This document shows, in pieces, positions 1 through 8,147 of a DNA stretch of 10,712 nt. The DNA lies in contig JAOXYB010030953.1 in the NCBI GenBank assembly GCA_028565635.1, positions 19,885 to 30,596 on the forward strand. The letters run 5' to 3'. Made by a program: the position numbers and the translations under genes. The notes beneath the pieces are model-generated. The model saw only the letters and a program-made list of their open reading frames with translations. It was not told the DNA's origin and searched no databases. The stretch is from Phoronis ovalis. Its lineage: Eukaryota > Phoronida > Phoronidae. Within the stretch, counting starts at the first letter, position 1, and the number at the start of each line of letters is the position of its first letter.

Positions 1-198
1 CTAAGAATGAGTTTTCAGAAACTGTACTAACATGTGAGAGCAGGCATGTGCTGCACAGTATATCAAAATGCATGGGACTGAATACTCAGCATATGAAATT
101 AAAGTGTCTATAGCAAGCAACTTTTTTTACTGAAAGGGCAAAAGATCTGGTAGCTAGATTCCCTCCAAGGTCTACATACTACAAAAATATGGAACTAC
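1..198 (-). other. Intron of SPATA20, partial
   Basis: The donor side of the intron after the last visible exon begins at 198 (gtagtt on the reverse strand). I searched the reverse strand for the expected next motif (SAEDADS-like) and did not find it, so the intron runs past the window edge. Nothing else is recognisable here. Confidence 0.8.
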
Positions 199-378
199 CT
201 TATCACTAAGATCTCTGTTGACATACTGGAAGATATCTTTGGCTGTTTCTGCAAAAGCTTCATCTTTGGAAATTTGGTATGCTTCTAGGTACGATACTGC
301 AATTTGTCCTTGGTCGTACAACATCTTTTCAAAGTGTGGTACATGCCAATATTTGTCAGTTGAATAACGGTGAAAGCC
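199..378 (-). CDS. SPATA20: SPATA20 exon with HFEKMLYDQ motif (last in window)
   Basis: This phase 0/0 exon has 60 codons, with acceptor cattcatttcag|GGC and donor AAG|gtagtt at 198. It encodes [20 protein letters not shown], then [14 protein letters not shown], and ends YVNRDLSDK. The G-F-H-R-Y-S-T-D and W[12 protein letters not shown] blocks are the signature of the barrel domain and contain conserved acidic and His residues. The gene continues to the left of base 1, and no further exon is visible in 1-198. Confidence 0.94.
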
Positions 379-3300
379 CTGAAATGAATGAGGAATTGTT
401 CTAGCAGAAACCAATTTTAGTTCAATTTTTTTGAACATATCAAATAGAATATACTTTTATGTGTAAAAAATACACGGATAATAATCGTTGAAACTCACTA
501 AAATTCCTGCAGTCATTGTCAGAGGCTACAAAAACTCATAAAAACAAATCGCCATTAAGTTTTACAAAAAATAAAACAGGTTGTAAATTATTGCATCCAG
601 TCTGTATTTAGTAGAGTATTGAAATAAGACGAAATCCGGCCACTATGATATGAGGTAACCAATAAAAGCCACATCTCCAAGTACAGATTCAGCAATACAT
701 TACTGGGTATATTTTCATTCTGTTAACTTTGAGAGCTGGTCATGATTACTTTTATGTGAAAGTTGGGTGCATCTTTTCACAAAATAAAAAAAAATGAAGC
801 TTTGAGGTGCCAACTTGTAATTTCCAAAACTCGCATCTAGTATTAACAATCAATCGTAGCAAACATAATTACCATTAGCTTTGTCCTGTAAGAAATGTTG
901 GCTGTAGACATAGGACCCAGTTTTGAGTTATGATAGGATAAAAATTCATATTAAGAACTTAGGGCTAAATGTTTGTTATTACTGAAGTGACTGAGAAAAT
1001 CAATTGTGTCACTATGCCAAATTTGGCATAAATATCTTGATACTAAAAAAGTACTATTCACGCTTAGAAGTCTTTGTTCAATAAATCTACATGATGCTGT
1101 TGTCATAAGTCACAAAACACATAAAACAGACTATGTCTATCACTACTAGCCATATCTAGTTACTGTTTCTTTCACAAACCTCACCTGTGCTACATGATCA
1201 TGCATTCCACCATTAGCCATCATCTTGAGTGTAAACAAGTTCATTTCCAGTGCTCTTCTTCCATAATCAGAATTTGGTTTTAGGGCGTGCACACGAAACA
1301 TAAAACTCAAATTTACTAAAAAAAACATATATATGATAACGTTTTGGATTATATTAATGCATATATTCAATTACCTAGCAAGTAAATTTGCTTTCATTTG
1401 GTGAGGGTTCATCCATGTGGGTTAGTACAAATCTTAACTACATACACAACACAACTTTGATATCTATTACATCCAAGATAATGTACTATAAAGATTAGTT
1501 AGCTCATGGACATTTTGTACTTAGACATCTTGTTTTAATATCCCGAAAGAGAGAGTTTCATTTTATGGTGATAACTGAATAGTTCAAACCTTTATCATCA
1601 CAAATTATCATAGAGACAATGGGAAACGATATATATACACCTCACAGGGAGTGAACTCAAACATGATACAACCTCACCTGGTTGTGGAAATTTTGGTGCA
1701 TCTCCATATCCTCCAAATTCATCATCATATGTTTTGGCAAGCATGCTATATGCTTTATCAACACAATCTAAAGATGGTAGTGTTTGACCAGAAGTAGATT
1801 TCATCACAGAAGCCTGCATTAAGGCATCAAGAATCTCACTTCCTTGATGTTCAATAACTAAACGTTTTTGTTGCCACTAGAAAGAATGTAAAGTTGTGCT
1901 AATAGTGCATTTATTGTTAAGGTATTTTATTTTGACTTTTTTTTTAGTCTTCTTGTTGTTATATTATCTCAATGCAAGAATCAGCTTAATTTGTGAATTT
2001 TATCAAATTTTTGGGTTTCTTCAACAGCATCTATTAGTTCTTTTTTACAGTTTTCAGTTCATGTTTCAGTGTAATATTCACGAGCAATAGTGTGAAACAG
2101 AAACAGGTTTTCAAATAATAAGTTTGTGATTGAACTCCAGGAAGGTATCAAAAACGTTTGCACTTACTGGATTGACATCTGAAGTTTAAACCAGTATTTA
2201 ATGGTAATGATAAAATGCATAGGGAAGATAAACTGATTAACGTGTGGTATTTTGTTAAGCGCACAAGCGACTTTATAATGCATAAAAACAAAACGATAAC
2301 CAGACAGTGGCTTCAGAAGACTCCTATCAGTGTTCAAAATTTAAAAATAGTTGAATTATTACGAAATTCATCAAACCACAACTTACAAGCACACAAATTG
2401 ATTGTACCTTCTGACATTCTACAGTTTTACTGTATTTAAGAAATTACCTGGCCTGATATCGCTAACAACACTGATTTAAACCCTGGTCGTCCCCAGTAGC
2501 GGTCATCAGGTGCAAAATATGTGCCCCCAACAATAGGTTTCAAATCAGGGGTTAACCAAACACTCATGGGCCAACCACCATGTCCACTGGTTGCCTACAA
2601 GAAAAATCACAACCAGTTAATTTCTGGAAAACAATGCAGTTTCAGCAATGTACTCGAATTTAATACATATGTCTATTTCTTCACTTTAACTTAGAAAAGC
2701 TTTTATTAGTACAGTTGTTGGGCACTGAAACCATCTCAATCTCTTCACCCCTGTTAAAATTGGCTGTAAATTGCATTGTTCCACTATATCACATTTTGCT
2801 AGAAACCACGCACTTATGCACTAAGAGCACTTTCACATAAGGATGCTGAAACTCAATAAATGAGCTGTGAGAGTTGAAACCAAAATACTGCACGTTTGCG
2901 CTCACTTGGACAAATGTCATGTAAACTTTATCAACATCAGGTCTCTCCTCCCTGTCCACTTTAATATTAACAAAGTGTTCGTTCATAATTTTTCCAATTT
3001 CTTCATTTTCAAATGATTCTCTTTCCATTACATGGCACCAGTGGCATGTAGAATAACCCACTGAAAAGGAATTATAGGTATTATATACCTGATAACTCAA
3101 ACTTAGCACCAGAACTAAATATAATCAGTAAGTTCAGTTATATATAGATATATTATAGTGTATGTGCTGCTAGCACTAGTGTGTTGAGCATAATGATCAG
3201 GAAAACGAACGCAGAGGTTTGTATGCAAAGGCAATAAACTAAAAATAACAAACTGACATTAAATGCCTGTCAGCATAGTACATACATACATATGAGAAAA

Positions 3301-4070
3301 CAGTATTTGCCACCAGGAGTCTCCGAGTATACTTTTCCTGTATGTAGTGTTGCAAAGAGCTACTATTTAAAATTAATTTTCTCCTGCTTCCCAGGATAAT
3401 TGTCAGGATATTGGTGGTTATTTTGTTACTTGGACTGTTTTTGTGGGAGATATTAATTGGACGAGATTTAAAAGATATTGGAGACATGAAATTTGGAAAT
3501 ATTTGAGAAATGTATTTTGGAGCACTCTGAGATGAAATAGATCTATATGGTGCCTGTGTGGAATTTCTGCAGTGATGAAACATTTTGATGCAAAACATGT
3601 GTCAAGAATTCATGTCTGGTTCCTCTGATGGTGAACAATAAGCCTATGTTGATAACAGAACCATTGAAGCTATAATTGAAGAATGGTTTGTGGTCAAATT
3701 TGATGAAAAATGTATTGAACCTATGGGAAAAGTAATACTACTTTCACCCCAGATGCTTTATGAACACCAGATATATATTAACATATGGTTCATATCTGCT
3801 TCTTTTTTAATTGGAATCATTTTAATTTGTGACAATGACATTGAGAAATGTGACATTACTGTTCTGACATGAAATTAAGTTTAATGTTGTTAAGCACGTA
3901 CCTGAGAGAAATATTGGCTTATCTTCAGATTTTGCTTTGTCAAATGCCTCTTTTCCCCAAGGGTACCAGTTAACAGGATTATGACAGTGTTGAAGCAAGT
4001 AAGGAGACTTTTCCTGAGCCAAGCGATTAGTTGGCCTACTATCATCAGAGCTTCCAGAGGCAGTTGCCAT
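199..4070 (-). CDS. SPATA20: SPATA20 (DUF255 / YyaL thioredoxin-like protein), 5' six exons, truncated at left edge
   Basis: This is the N-terminal ~327 residues of spermatogenesis-associated protein 20, whose animal orthologues are close to 800 residues. The bacterial relatives are YyaL-type proteins. The joined exons 4070-3902, 3060-2906, 2594-2448, 1876-1678, 1315-1185 and 378-199 keep frame through five GT-AG introns (junction phases 1,0,0,1,0). In order I see: the conserved entry motif [14 protein letters not shown] and NPVNWYPWG (residues ~15-38), the thioredoxin-like motif STCHWCH (~60-66), [18 protein letters not shown] (~92-109), [13 protein letters not shown] (~113-125), a linker helix, [15 protein letters not shown] (~208-222), and LKMMANGG...GFHRYSTD...[13 protein letters not shown], which starts the (alpha/alpha) barrel resembling N-acylglucosamine 2-epimerases. 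The family is predicted redox-active because of CxxC, but its substrate is poorly defined; a role in sperm is reported for mammals. The following exon, expected to carry the SAEDADS-like motif, is not in the window. The head-to-head neighbour is an FABP gene 4 kb away, with no sign of shared function. Confidence 0.95.
379..1184 (-). other. SPATA20 intron (806 bp)
   Basis: This AT-rich intron lies between the LKMMANGG and HFEKMLYDQ exons and has canonical GT at 1184-1183 and AG at 380-379. I see no second gene, no long open frame and no clear repeat in it. Confidence 0.85.
1185..1315 (-). CDS. SPATA20: SPATA20 exon with LKMMANGG motif
   Basis: Two bases completing a Val are followed by 43 codons, with acceptor tttttttag|TA and donor CAG|gtgagg at 1184. 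It reads (V)[13 protein letters not shown], then a Tyr-Gly-Arg-Arg stretch, then [27 protein letters not shown] is almost invariant in the family. The splice join gives HVAQ followed by GFHRYSTD from the next exon, as expected. The acceptor is set by the phase and by a run of eight T before AG. Confidence 0.93.
1316..1677 (-). other. SPATA20 intron (362 bp)
   Basis: The intron separates two phase-1 exon ends and runs from gtgagg at 1677 to the T8-AG acceptor at 1317-1316. No other feature is visible. Confidence 0.85.
1678..1876 (-). CDS. SPATA20: SPATA20 exon, linker helix and DAPKFP motif
   Basis: The exon has 66 codons plus one base, with acceptor ttctag|TGG and donor CAG|gtgagg at 1677. 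It starts [16 protein letters not shown], continues across a variable segment with Ser, Thr and Gln, and ends [17 protein letters not shown]. The last block corresponds to the family motif Y-D-x-E-x-G-G-F-x-x-A-P-K-F-P at the entry of the barrel domain. Joining it to the upstream exon gives GQWQQ, matching the EQWKQ-like region of mammalian SPATA20. Confidence 0.94.
1877..2447 (-). other. SPATA20 intron (571 bp)
   Basis: This phase-0 intron runs from gtaatt at 2447 to ttctag ending at 1877. It is AT-rich with T-runs. Short chance open frames occur on the plus strand (1896-2090 and 2215-2439) but have no recognisable motif. Confidence 0.85.
2448..2594 (-). CDS. SPATA20: SPATA20 exon with GGWPM motif
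   Basis: This phase 0/0 exon has 49 codons, with acceptor ttgtag|GCA and donor CAG|gtaatt at 2447. It reads [16 protein letters not shown], then [15 protein letters not shown], and ends in [17 protein letters not shown] and VGGTYF are diagnostic of the DUF255 thioredoxin-like domain and close that domain. A His stands where mammalian members have an extra Gly (GHGGW against SGGGW), as I recall in other invertebrate orthologues. Confidence 0.95.
2595..2905 (-). other. SPATA20 intron (311 bp)
   Basis: This phase-0 intron runs from gtgagc at 2905 to ttgtag ending at 2595. No internal feature is recognised. Confidence 0.85.
2906..3060 (-). CDS. SPATA20: SPATA20 exon with CHWCH thioredoxin-like motif
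   Basis: The exon has 155 bases: two bases completing a split Val codon plus 51 codons. The acceptor is ccttttcag|TG and the donor CAA|gtgagc at 2905. The reading is [20 protein letters not shown] followed by [20 protein letters not shown] and [12 protein letters not shown]. It contains the CxxC pair (C-H-W-C) of the thioredoxin fold plus the following His, and the acidic [10 protein letters not shown] block, all family hallmarks. It is the most conserved exon here, and the two cysteines are intact. The preceding intron is 841 bp and the following one 311 bp. Confidence 0.96.
3061..3901 (-). other. SPATA20 intron (841 bp)
   Basis: The intron runs from gtacgt at 3901 to ttttcag ending at 3061 and is phase 1. 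It contains a 119-codon open frame on the reverse strand (3598-3239), beginning [12 protein letters not shown] and rich in Ser, Arg and Ile, with no motif I recognise. On the plus strand the frame at 3396-3872 has stops but includes a hydrophobic stretch. I regard both as probably chance in AT-rich DNA. Confidence 0.8.
3902..4070 (-). CDS. SPATA20: SPATA20 first coding exon in window (start Met)
   Basis: The exon encodes 56 residues plus one base, beginning [13 protein letters not shown] and ending KPIFLS. Translation starts at the ATG on the reverse strand at 4070-4068 in a good context (A at -3, G at +4). The donor is CAG|gtacgt at 3901, a strong site leaving phase 1. Just upstream the reverse strand reads ttttcag|aacc before the ATG, which looks like an acceptor with AG at 4076-4075. 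A further 5' exon is therefore likely and could be UTR only or could add an N-terminal extension, since the frame stays open through AACC. The residues after Met are Ser/Asp rich and do not resemble a mitochondrial presequence. From residue ~15 the match to the family is close. Confidence 0.93.
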
Positions 4071-4077
4071 GGTTCTG
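4071..4077 (-). promoter_or_regulatory. Probable splice acceptor upstream of SPATA20 start codon
   Basis: The reverse strand reads caaacattttcag|aacc immediately before the ATG, so an upstream 5' exon is likely. That exon was not located. No TATA box or other core promoter element could be identified for this gene. Confidence 0.45.
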
Positions 4078-4330
4078 AAAATGTTTGAAAGACTGCTTAA
4101 ATTGCATGTAACATTTTCTATGAAAGCTACCTACTGTAGGTGATGGAGAACTTCCCCTAATACTACTTATGTATAGAAGGAACATTAAATGACCAAAAAC
4201 AGTTCCTTGAGGTACTAAAGCCAGTAATCCATATTTTTGGTACATACTTTAAATGCACCTTTGCATACACATGGAAATGATTCTCAGAAACATCATGTTA
4301 AATAAAGTAACAACAAAAACTAAAACTGCT

Positions 4331-4455
4331 TAATAGCGAGCTCTTATATCACTTGCATGTATGACAAAATTCTACATGCCTACAATTAGAAATCCGCCTG
4401 TTAGTCCCTGGCTTTCTGGGTATCTACCAAATTTGGGATATCATTTTTTTCACAT
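4331..4455. repeat. Degenerate repeat, copy 1
   Basis: This block resembles 4630-4780 in the same orientation. Shared words in the same order are agcgagctctta, cctacaattagaaatcc (17 bases identical), ctgttagtccc, taccaaa and atcatttnttt. Spacing between copies is about 300-310 bp. The flanks are much less alike, so these may be two old insertions of one element or an old local duplication. No coding potential is seen. Confidence 0.7.
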
Positions 4456-4593
4456 CGTACTAGTCTTTTAACTAGACTGATGCAAATGATGCACAACTAC
4501 AAACTGTAAACTGACTAGGTTATAGTACATTGATGAGAAAATATAAAAATTTTCGTCATATTTTAATCTATGAGCAATCCCCATAAATGTATC

Positions 4594-4623
4594 CGAGCTC
4601 TCCTTGAGATTTCACCTGTTTCA
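4594..4623. repeat. 30-base repeat block, copy a
   Basis: This 30-base block matches 5495-5524 at 25 of 30 positions in direct orientation, with the core ccttgag and cctgtttca. It abuts the 4630-4780 repeat and probably belongs to the same interspersed family. Confidence 0.6.
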
Positions 4624-4629
4624 AAGCGA

Positions 4630-4780
4630 ACTCAGCGAGCTCTTACATAATTTGTATTCCTACTGGAGTATGATGTCATTCTACTAATTCCTACAATTAG
4701 AAATCCTTCTGTTAGTCCCGGTGTGTTTGGGTAATAACTAGCTTATTTACCAAAATTGGGTGTTACAGGATCATTTCTTT
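4630..4780. repeat. Degenerate repeat, copy 2
   Basis: This is the second copy of the block at 4331-4455. It holds the same ordered words, with extra bases inserted between ctgttagtccc and the taccaaa word. It is directly preceded by the 4594-4623 block that recurs at 5495-5524, so the underlying element is probably longer than either pairwise match. Confidence 0.7.
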
Positions 4781-5142
4781 TAATAAATCAGCAGACCCTT
4801 TTTCTCCACTAAGTTATTTAAATAACAAGTTAATAAATAAAAACAGATTTGTTGGAAATTTGGTTGCATCTATTATTATTTTTTAACAGAAACTCTAACA
4901 CACCTTTTAATGAAACCAACAACAGCAGCGCTTGTGAATCATGATTATAAATACACTATGTCATTAACGACATTAAAGGCACTCATTCTATTTTGAACCT
5001 GTCTATACGTGTACAAAAAAAACTTATTTTTTTATTTATTGCAAGAATTAATTTTTTTGAATAAAATTGATTTACCCATGCAAGTGTTCAAATCGTTACC
5101 ACAAAGCTAAAATTGTTGGAAAAGCCCTTAGCTGTTATAAGC

Positions 5143-5160
5143 CATTTTTGTCGAAAAATG
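5143..5160. repeat. Short perfect inverted repeat (7-bp arms)
   Basis: The arms CATTTTT and AAAAATG flank a GTCG loop at 5150-5153. It could form a small hairpin, but no function can be assigned. Confidence 0.6.
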
Positions 5161-5234
5161 ACGCCGCTGTAAAAATTCTTACAACCTTACTGGCTAACTC
5201 AGGAAATCCTCTGACGTCTAGCACTTCTTAGAAG

Positions 5235-5256
5235 ATAAAGTTTGGTCAAACTTTAT
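5235..5256. repeat. Perfect inverted repeat, 10-bp arms
   Basis: ATAAAGTTTG at 5235-5244 is followed by GT and then its exact reverse complement CAAACTTTAT at 5247-5256. Such near-palindromes occur in MITE-like elements and at AT-rich cruciform sites. No gene lies next to it. Confidence 0.75.
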
Positions 5257-5408
5257 TTAATATTCACATAGTACTAAAATCCTTCAAAATATGTGCATAA
5301 TTAATGATAACAAAACATTTTATTTTGATTTATTTATTATAAAAATCATTATAGGCAGTTCAAATTTTCATTAAAAATAACACAATATAGAGCAGGTCCT
5401 TTTATTAA

Positions 5409-5928
5409 CTAAGAGACAAAAACATTTTTAAAAAGCACAAACACGCTATTCTCCAGAACTATTCTATGCCCAATAAGCAGTTGGGAAGTCAATACAAGCT
5501 CGCCTTGAGGTTCCCCCTGTTTCATAGTGTTACATATTAATTCATTCCACAGAAAGTTAATAGTCAATGGGAAGCAATACCTGACGAATGAGAAAACCAA
5601 TGCAGACCTACGACGCCGCCTACGGCATATAACTGTAAGAATTGGTGCTATATCTCCACCAAACGTGTTAATCTTATGCAAACTACGACATTTGCATAAT
5701 AACCGAATGTTCCACCAGAACATAAGTTAACTGTATAACATTGCGATCAGACAATAGACTATGTTGGAAGGGCTTTGCAGGGAAAAAGTCCAAACACACT
5801 CCAATTTTTGCAAGCTTCGTTTCCCGAAAGTTGAAGTGTGGCTCAGCAACAGTGATCTGATCAAACAATGATCCGTCTAGTCTTTGAACTGGGATCGGAG
5901 CAATCACAGGGCATGGGTCAGATGTACA
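5409..5928 (-). pseudogene. Unidentified coding-like region, possibly decayed repeat-derived ORF
   Basis: The reverse strand has two overlapping open frames: 5928 to 5683 (81 sense codons, including PCPVIAPIPVQRLDG and LDFFPAKPFQHSLL) and 5723 to 5409 in another frame (with a run of six Arg). Codon use in the first is balanced and less AT-biased than the surrounding DNA, and the amino-acid mix looks protein-like. I do not recognise the family, and no intact start or consistent splice pair was found. A 30-base block inside it recurs at 4594-4623, so a decayed mobile-element fragment is the leading reading. Chance remains possible. Confidence 0.3.
5495..5524. repeat. 30-base repeat block, copy b
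   Basis: This is the direct counterpart of 4594-4623 (25 of 30 identical). It lies inside the longer coding-like region on the reverse strand, which suggests that region also derives from a repeated element. Confidence 0.6.
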
Positions 5929-6426
5929 TCAAATCCCTGAGTAAATCAGAGTGATATATGAATTGTGATATTTTCCCTTAAGAGAACATTGCGGAGAGAA
6001 AAATCCGCGTGGTACTCAAATACATGGTTGCATGTGAGTGCCGGTGCCGGGCCGAGGTACTATTTTTTTTTTACTTGCTACGTACTACCCGTACTGCTAA
6101 TAATTTCGGAATTTGGTTTGCTTCTCACAGCCTGCTACAAACGAATTAGTTGTTTTTAAAACATTTGGATTGTTTCTCAAGATTAAAAACTGGATTCTTA
6201 GACATTTCTAAATTTTTTGTAAAAATTGAATTTGGTATAATTAGGATAACATCCCGTCGCACATACATATTTAAAAACATGAACGTTGATGAACCACATA
6301 CCCCCCACATACCCCAAGATAAAACCTTTTTGTTATTTATTGAAATAGAAGCTTAAGTTTAAAAATATTATGATAATTTAATATTCTCTGTTAAGCAAAA
6401 AATTCAGATTCAGCTAGCGAGAGAAG

Positions 6427-6475
6427 ACCGTCACCGGGACCATCGCGTACGGTGGTTTTGGGTCCAAATCACGGT
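6427..6475. repeat. Imperfect GC-rich inverted repeat
   Basis: The arms 6427-6441 (accgtcaccgggacc) and 6461-6475 (ggtccaaatcacggt) pair at 11 of 15 positions around a 19-base loop. It sits in a locally GC- and CpG-rich patch of otherwise AT-rich intergenic DNA. It could be a regulatory stem-loop, part of a mobile-element end, or chance. Confidence 0.4.
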
Positions 6476-6497
6476 TATCTTTTATTACCCTTGTGAT

Positions 6498-6522
6498 GAA
6501 AGCTCACTCCCCGAGGGCTTTC
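6498..6522. repeat. Short inverted repeat GAAAGC/GCTTTC
   Basis: GAAAGC at 6498-6503 and GCTTTC at 6517-6522 are separated by 13 bases. The pairing is perfect over 6 bp and no function can be assigned. Confidence 0.4.
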
Positions 6523-8077
6523 TACACAGACGATTGCATAATCGCTTTTCATCGGTCACGGTTTTCATACAGTGTATCGGTGAGCCACACATTTACCAAT
6601 ATCATAATGCCCGGGCCAACATGTCCCTTCTACATAAATGTTATGAATTATTGTTCTCATACATACAAAAACCGCGTAATGGTATTCTTTAGCTAGCTGT
6701 AATACCCAAAGTTTGCCACTAGAAAACGCGAAAATTGAAAAGTAAAACAGGAGCAGCAAATACCAAATGCAAACAAGGAAGGGCCCCGTCTTGCAATCAG
6801 CAATCTCGGACGCTAAAATAATATCAGGAGTCGAATTGATAGCACATGCAGATTGTTATCAATTAGAAAAAAGACAAGTTGTAAATACATAAAAAACAGT
6901 GTGAGTACAGTACATTTTAAGTAAAAAGGCCAAAAATTGATTCCAATCAATAAACGACAGCTTGAAACGATCTTGTAGATAAAAAAGTCACAAAATGTCG
7001 AAATATCTAAAACTGAATTTAACTTTTTTATTTAATTTAGCCAATGACTCAGTTCTATATATTCTGACATTACAAATAAAAGTTGTGATATTCCTTTATA
7101 CATCGCTTCATTCATATCATGTACCGTATGCAAATTCAATATAAATTTCTCCAGGGAAAGGTCCCCACTTAGAGAAACACCGCAAGCAGCTTCAAGAATC
7201 AAGTTACCCACAAAACAAGCTGTTACATATTTTAAATTATTACCATATAGTATTCAGAAAATTAGAACGAACAAGTATTAAAAAAGGGATTTTAAAATAT
7301 CTATCAAAGAGTCATATAAAAAATAATAACTTTAATTTACATTTTGATATAAAACCAGTCGACAGCAGCGTTAGTATGCTGAATTAAAGAGCTATTCATT
7401 TGTTACTTAGGGTCAATTTGGGTGGTATCAAGTAGCCGCACCACGAGACGATTATTAAATATGTGTCCCAAAAGGGATGATTATTATAGAAGGGAGGGTA
7501 AATCGAGAAACTATGGTATCTACACAAATACTATAGATTCCTACTCTACATGAACATATTGTAAGTCTGGTCTGTGGCATTTTTTTTAGAATATAGCACC
7601 AGGGATGCATATTTTTCTGCCGCTTTAATCATGTTACAGAGCGATAACTAAATATTATTGGTTAGATAAATATGTGAGTCAGACGGCATCTGCATATAAG
7701 TATTGTATCAAGGGAGGTAAAAAAAAAATCTCCTTTTACGCTTGATTTATCAGCAACGATTTTTCGTCATTTCTTAGAGGGTTTTTTTACAAAGAATATT
7801 TATTCAATATTCGCAATCGCTGGGTTTATATCGCGCATTTATCTAATTGGAAACAGAAGTTGTATGTATGAATGTTTGCCCATAGTATTAATAGATTGGA
7901 TTAATAGTCTTACCCGAGATACTTCACAATAATTGTAGAGGGGATACAACGAAGACAGCGAAAGAAAAACCTCAAAATTGGAACCGATCGGTACATAATA
8001 CTTGCAGAGTACAAAATCGTGAGAACGGACACACAAACTACTGCAAGGACAGTAACGAACACACTTTCATTTGTGAT

Positions 8078-8147
8078 ATGGAGAGTTTTCTTGGAAGATG
8101 GAATTTTGTTTCCATAGACAACGTTGAAAAATTTGTAGAAGCAGCAG
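8078..8147 (+). CDS. FABP: FABP exon 1
   Basis: The exon has 23 codons plus one base, and the phase-1 junction forms Gly24 with the next exon. The ATG at 8078 has G at -3 and G at +4. It reads MESFLGRWNFVSIDNVEK and then FVEAA. Compared with the FABP signature, G-x-W, the Asn and the acidic residue are kept, while Val replaces the usual aromatic after Asn. The donor G|gtataa is weaker than the other donors. The opposite strand is open over this exon, but that frame has no recognisable content. Confidence 0.87.

Larger units (their letters stand above)
4078..8077. other. Intergenic region between divergent SPATA20 and FABP genes
   Basis: These 4 kb separate the SPATA20 start exon from the FABP start codon. 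The left part (4.3-5.9 kb) holds the repeats and the coding-like stretch listed separately. The stretch 6420-6680 is less AT-rich and has more CpG than its surroundings. From about 6700 to 8000 I see AT-rich sequence with no convincing exon, RNA gene or repeat. The promoters of both genes presumably lie here, together with at least one likely 5' exon of SPATA20, but none could be pinned down. Confidence 0.6.

Noticed and set aside
2215-2439. 74-codon plus-strand frame in a SPATA20 intron
   Set aside because: It is opposite to the gene, short, and without motif or splice support.
3393-3872. Plus-strand frame with acceptor-like sequence, a hydrophobic stretch and an open end, suggesting a nested gene or pseudogene
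   Set aside because: The frame contains at least five stops, no family motif was recognised, and hydrophobic runs are expected from T-rich DNA. It lies inside a SPATA20 intron.
5740-5930. Possible tRNA or tRNA-derived SINE head
   Set aside because: A partial B-box-like word (GTTCAA) is seen on the reverse strand, but spacing and the rest of the A and B boxes do not fit and no cloverleaf could be drawn.
7825-7831. TATA-like tttatat upstream of FABP
   Set aside because: AT-rich DNA gives many such words, it would imply a ~220-base 5' UTR, and no initiator element could be confirmed.
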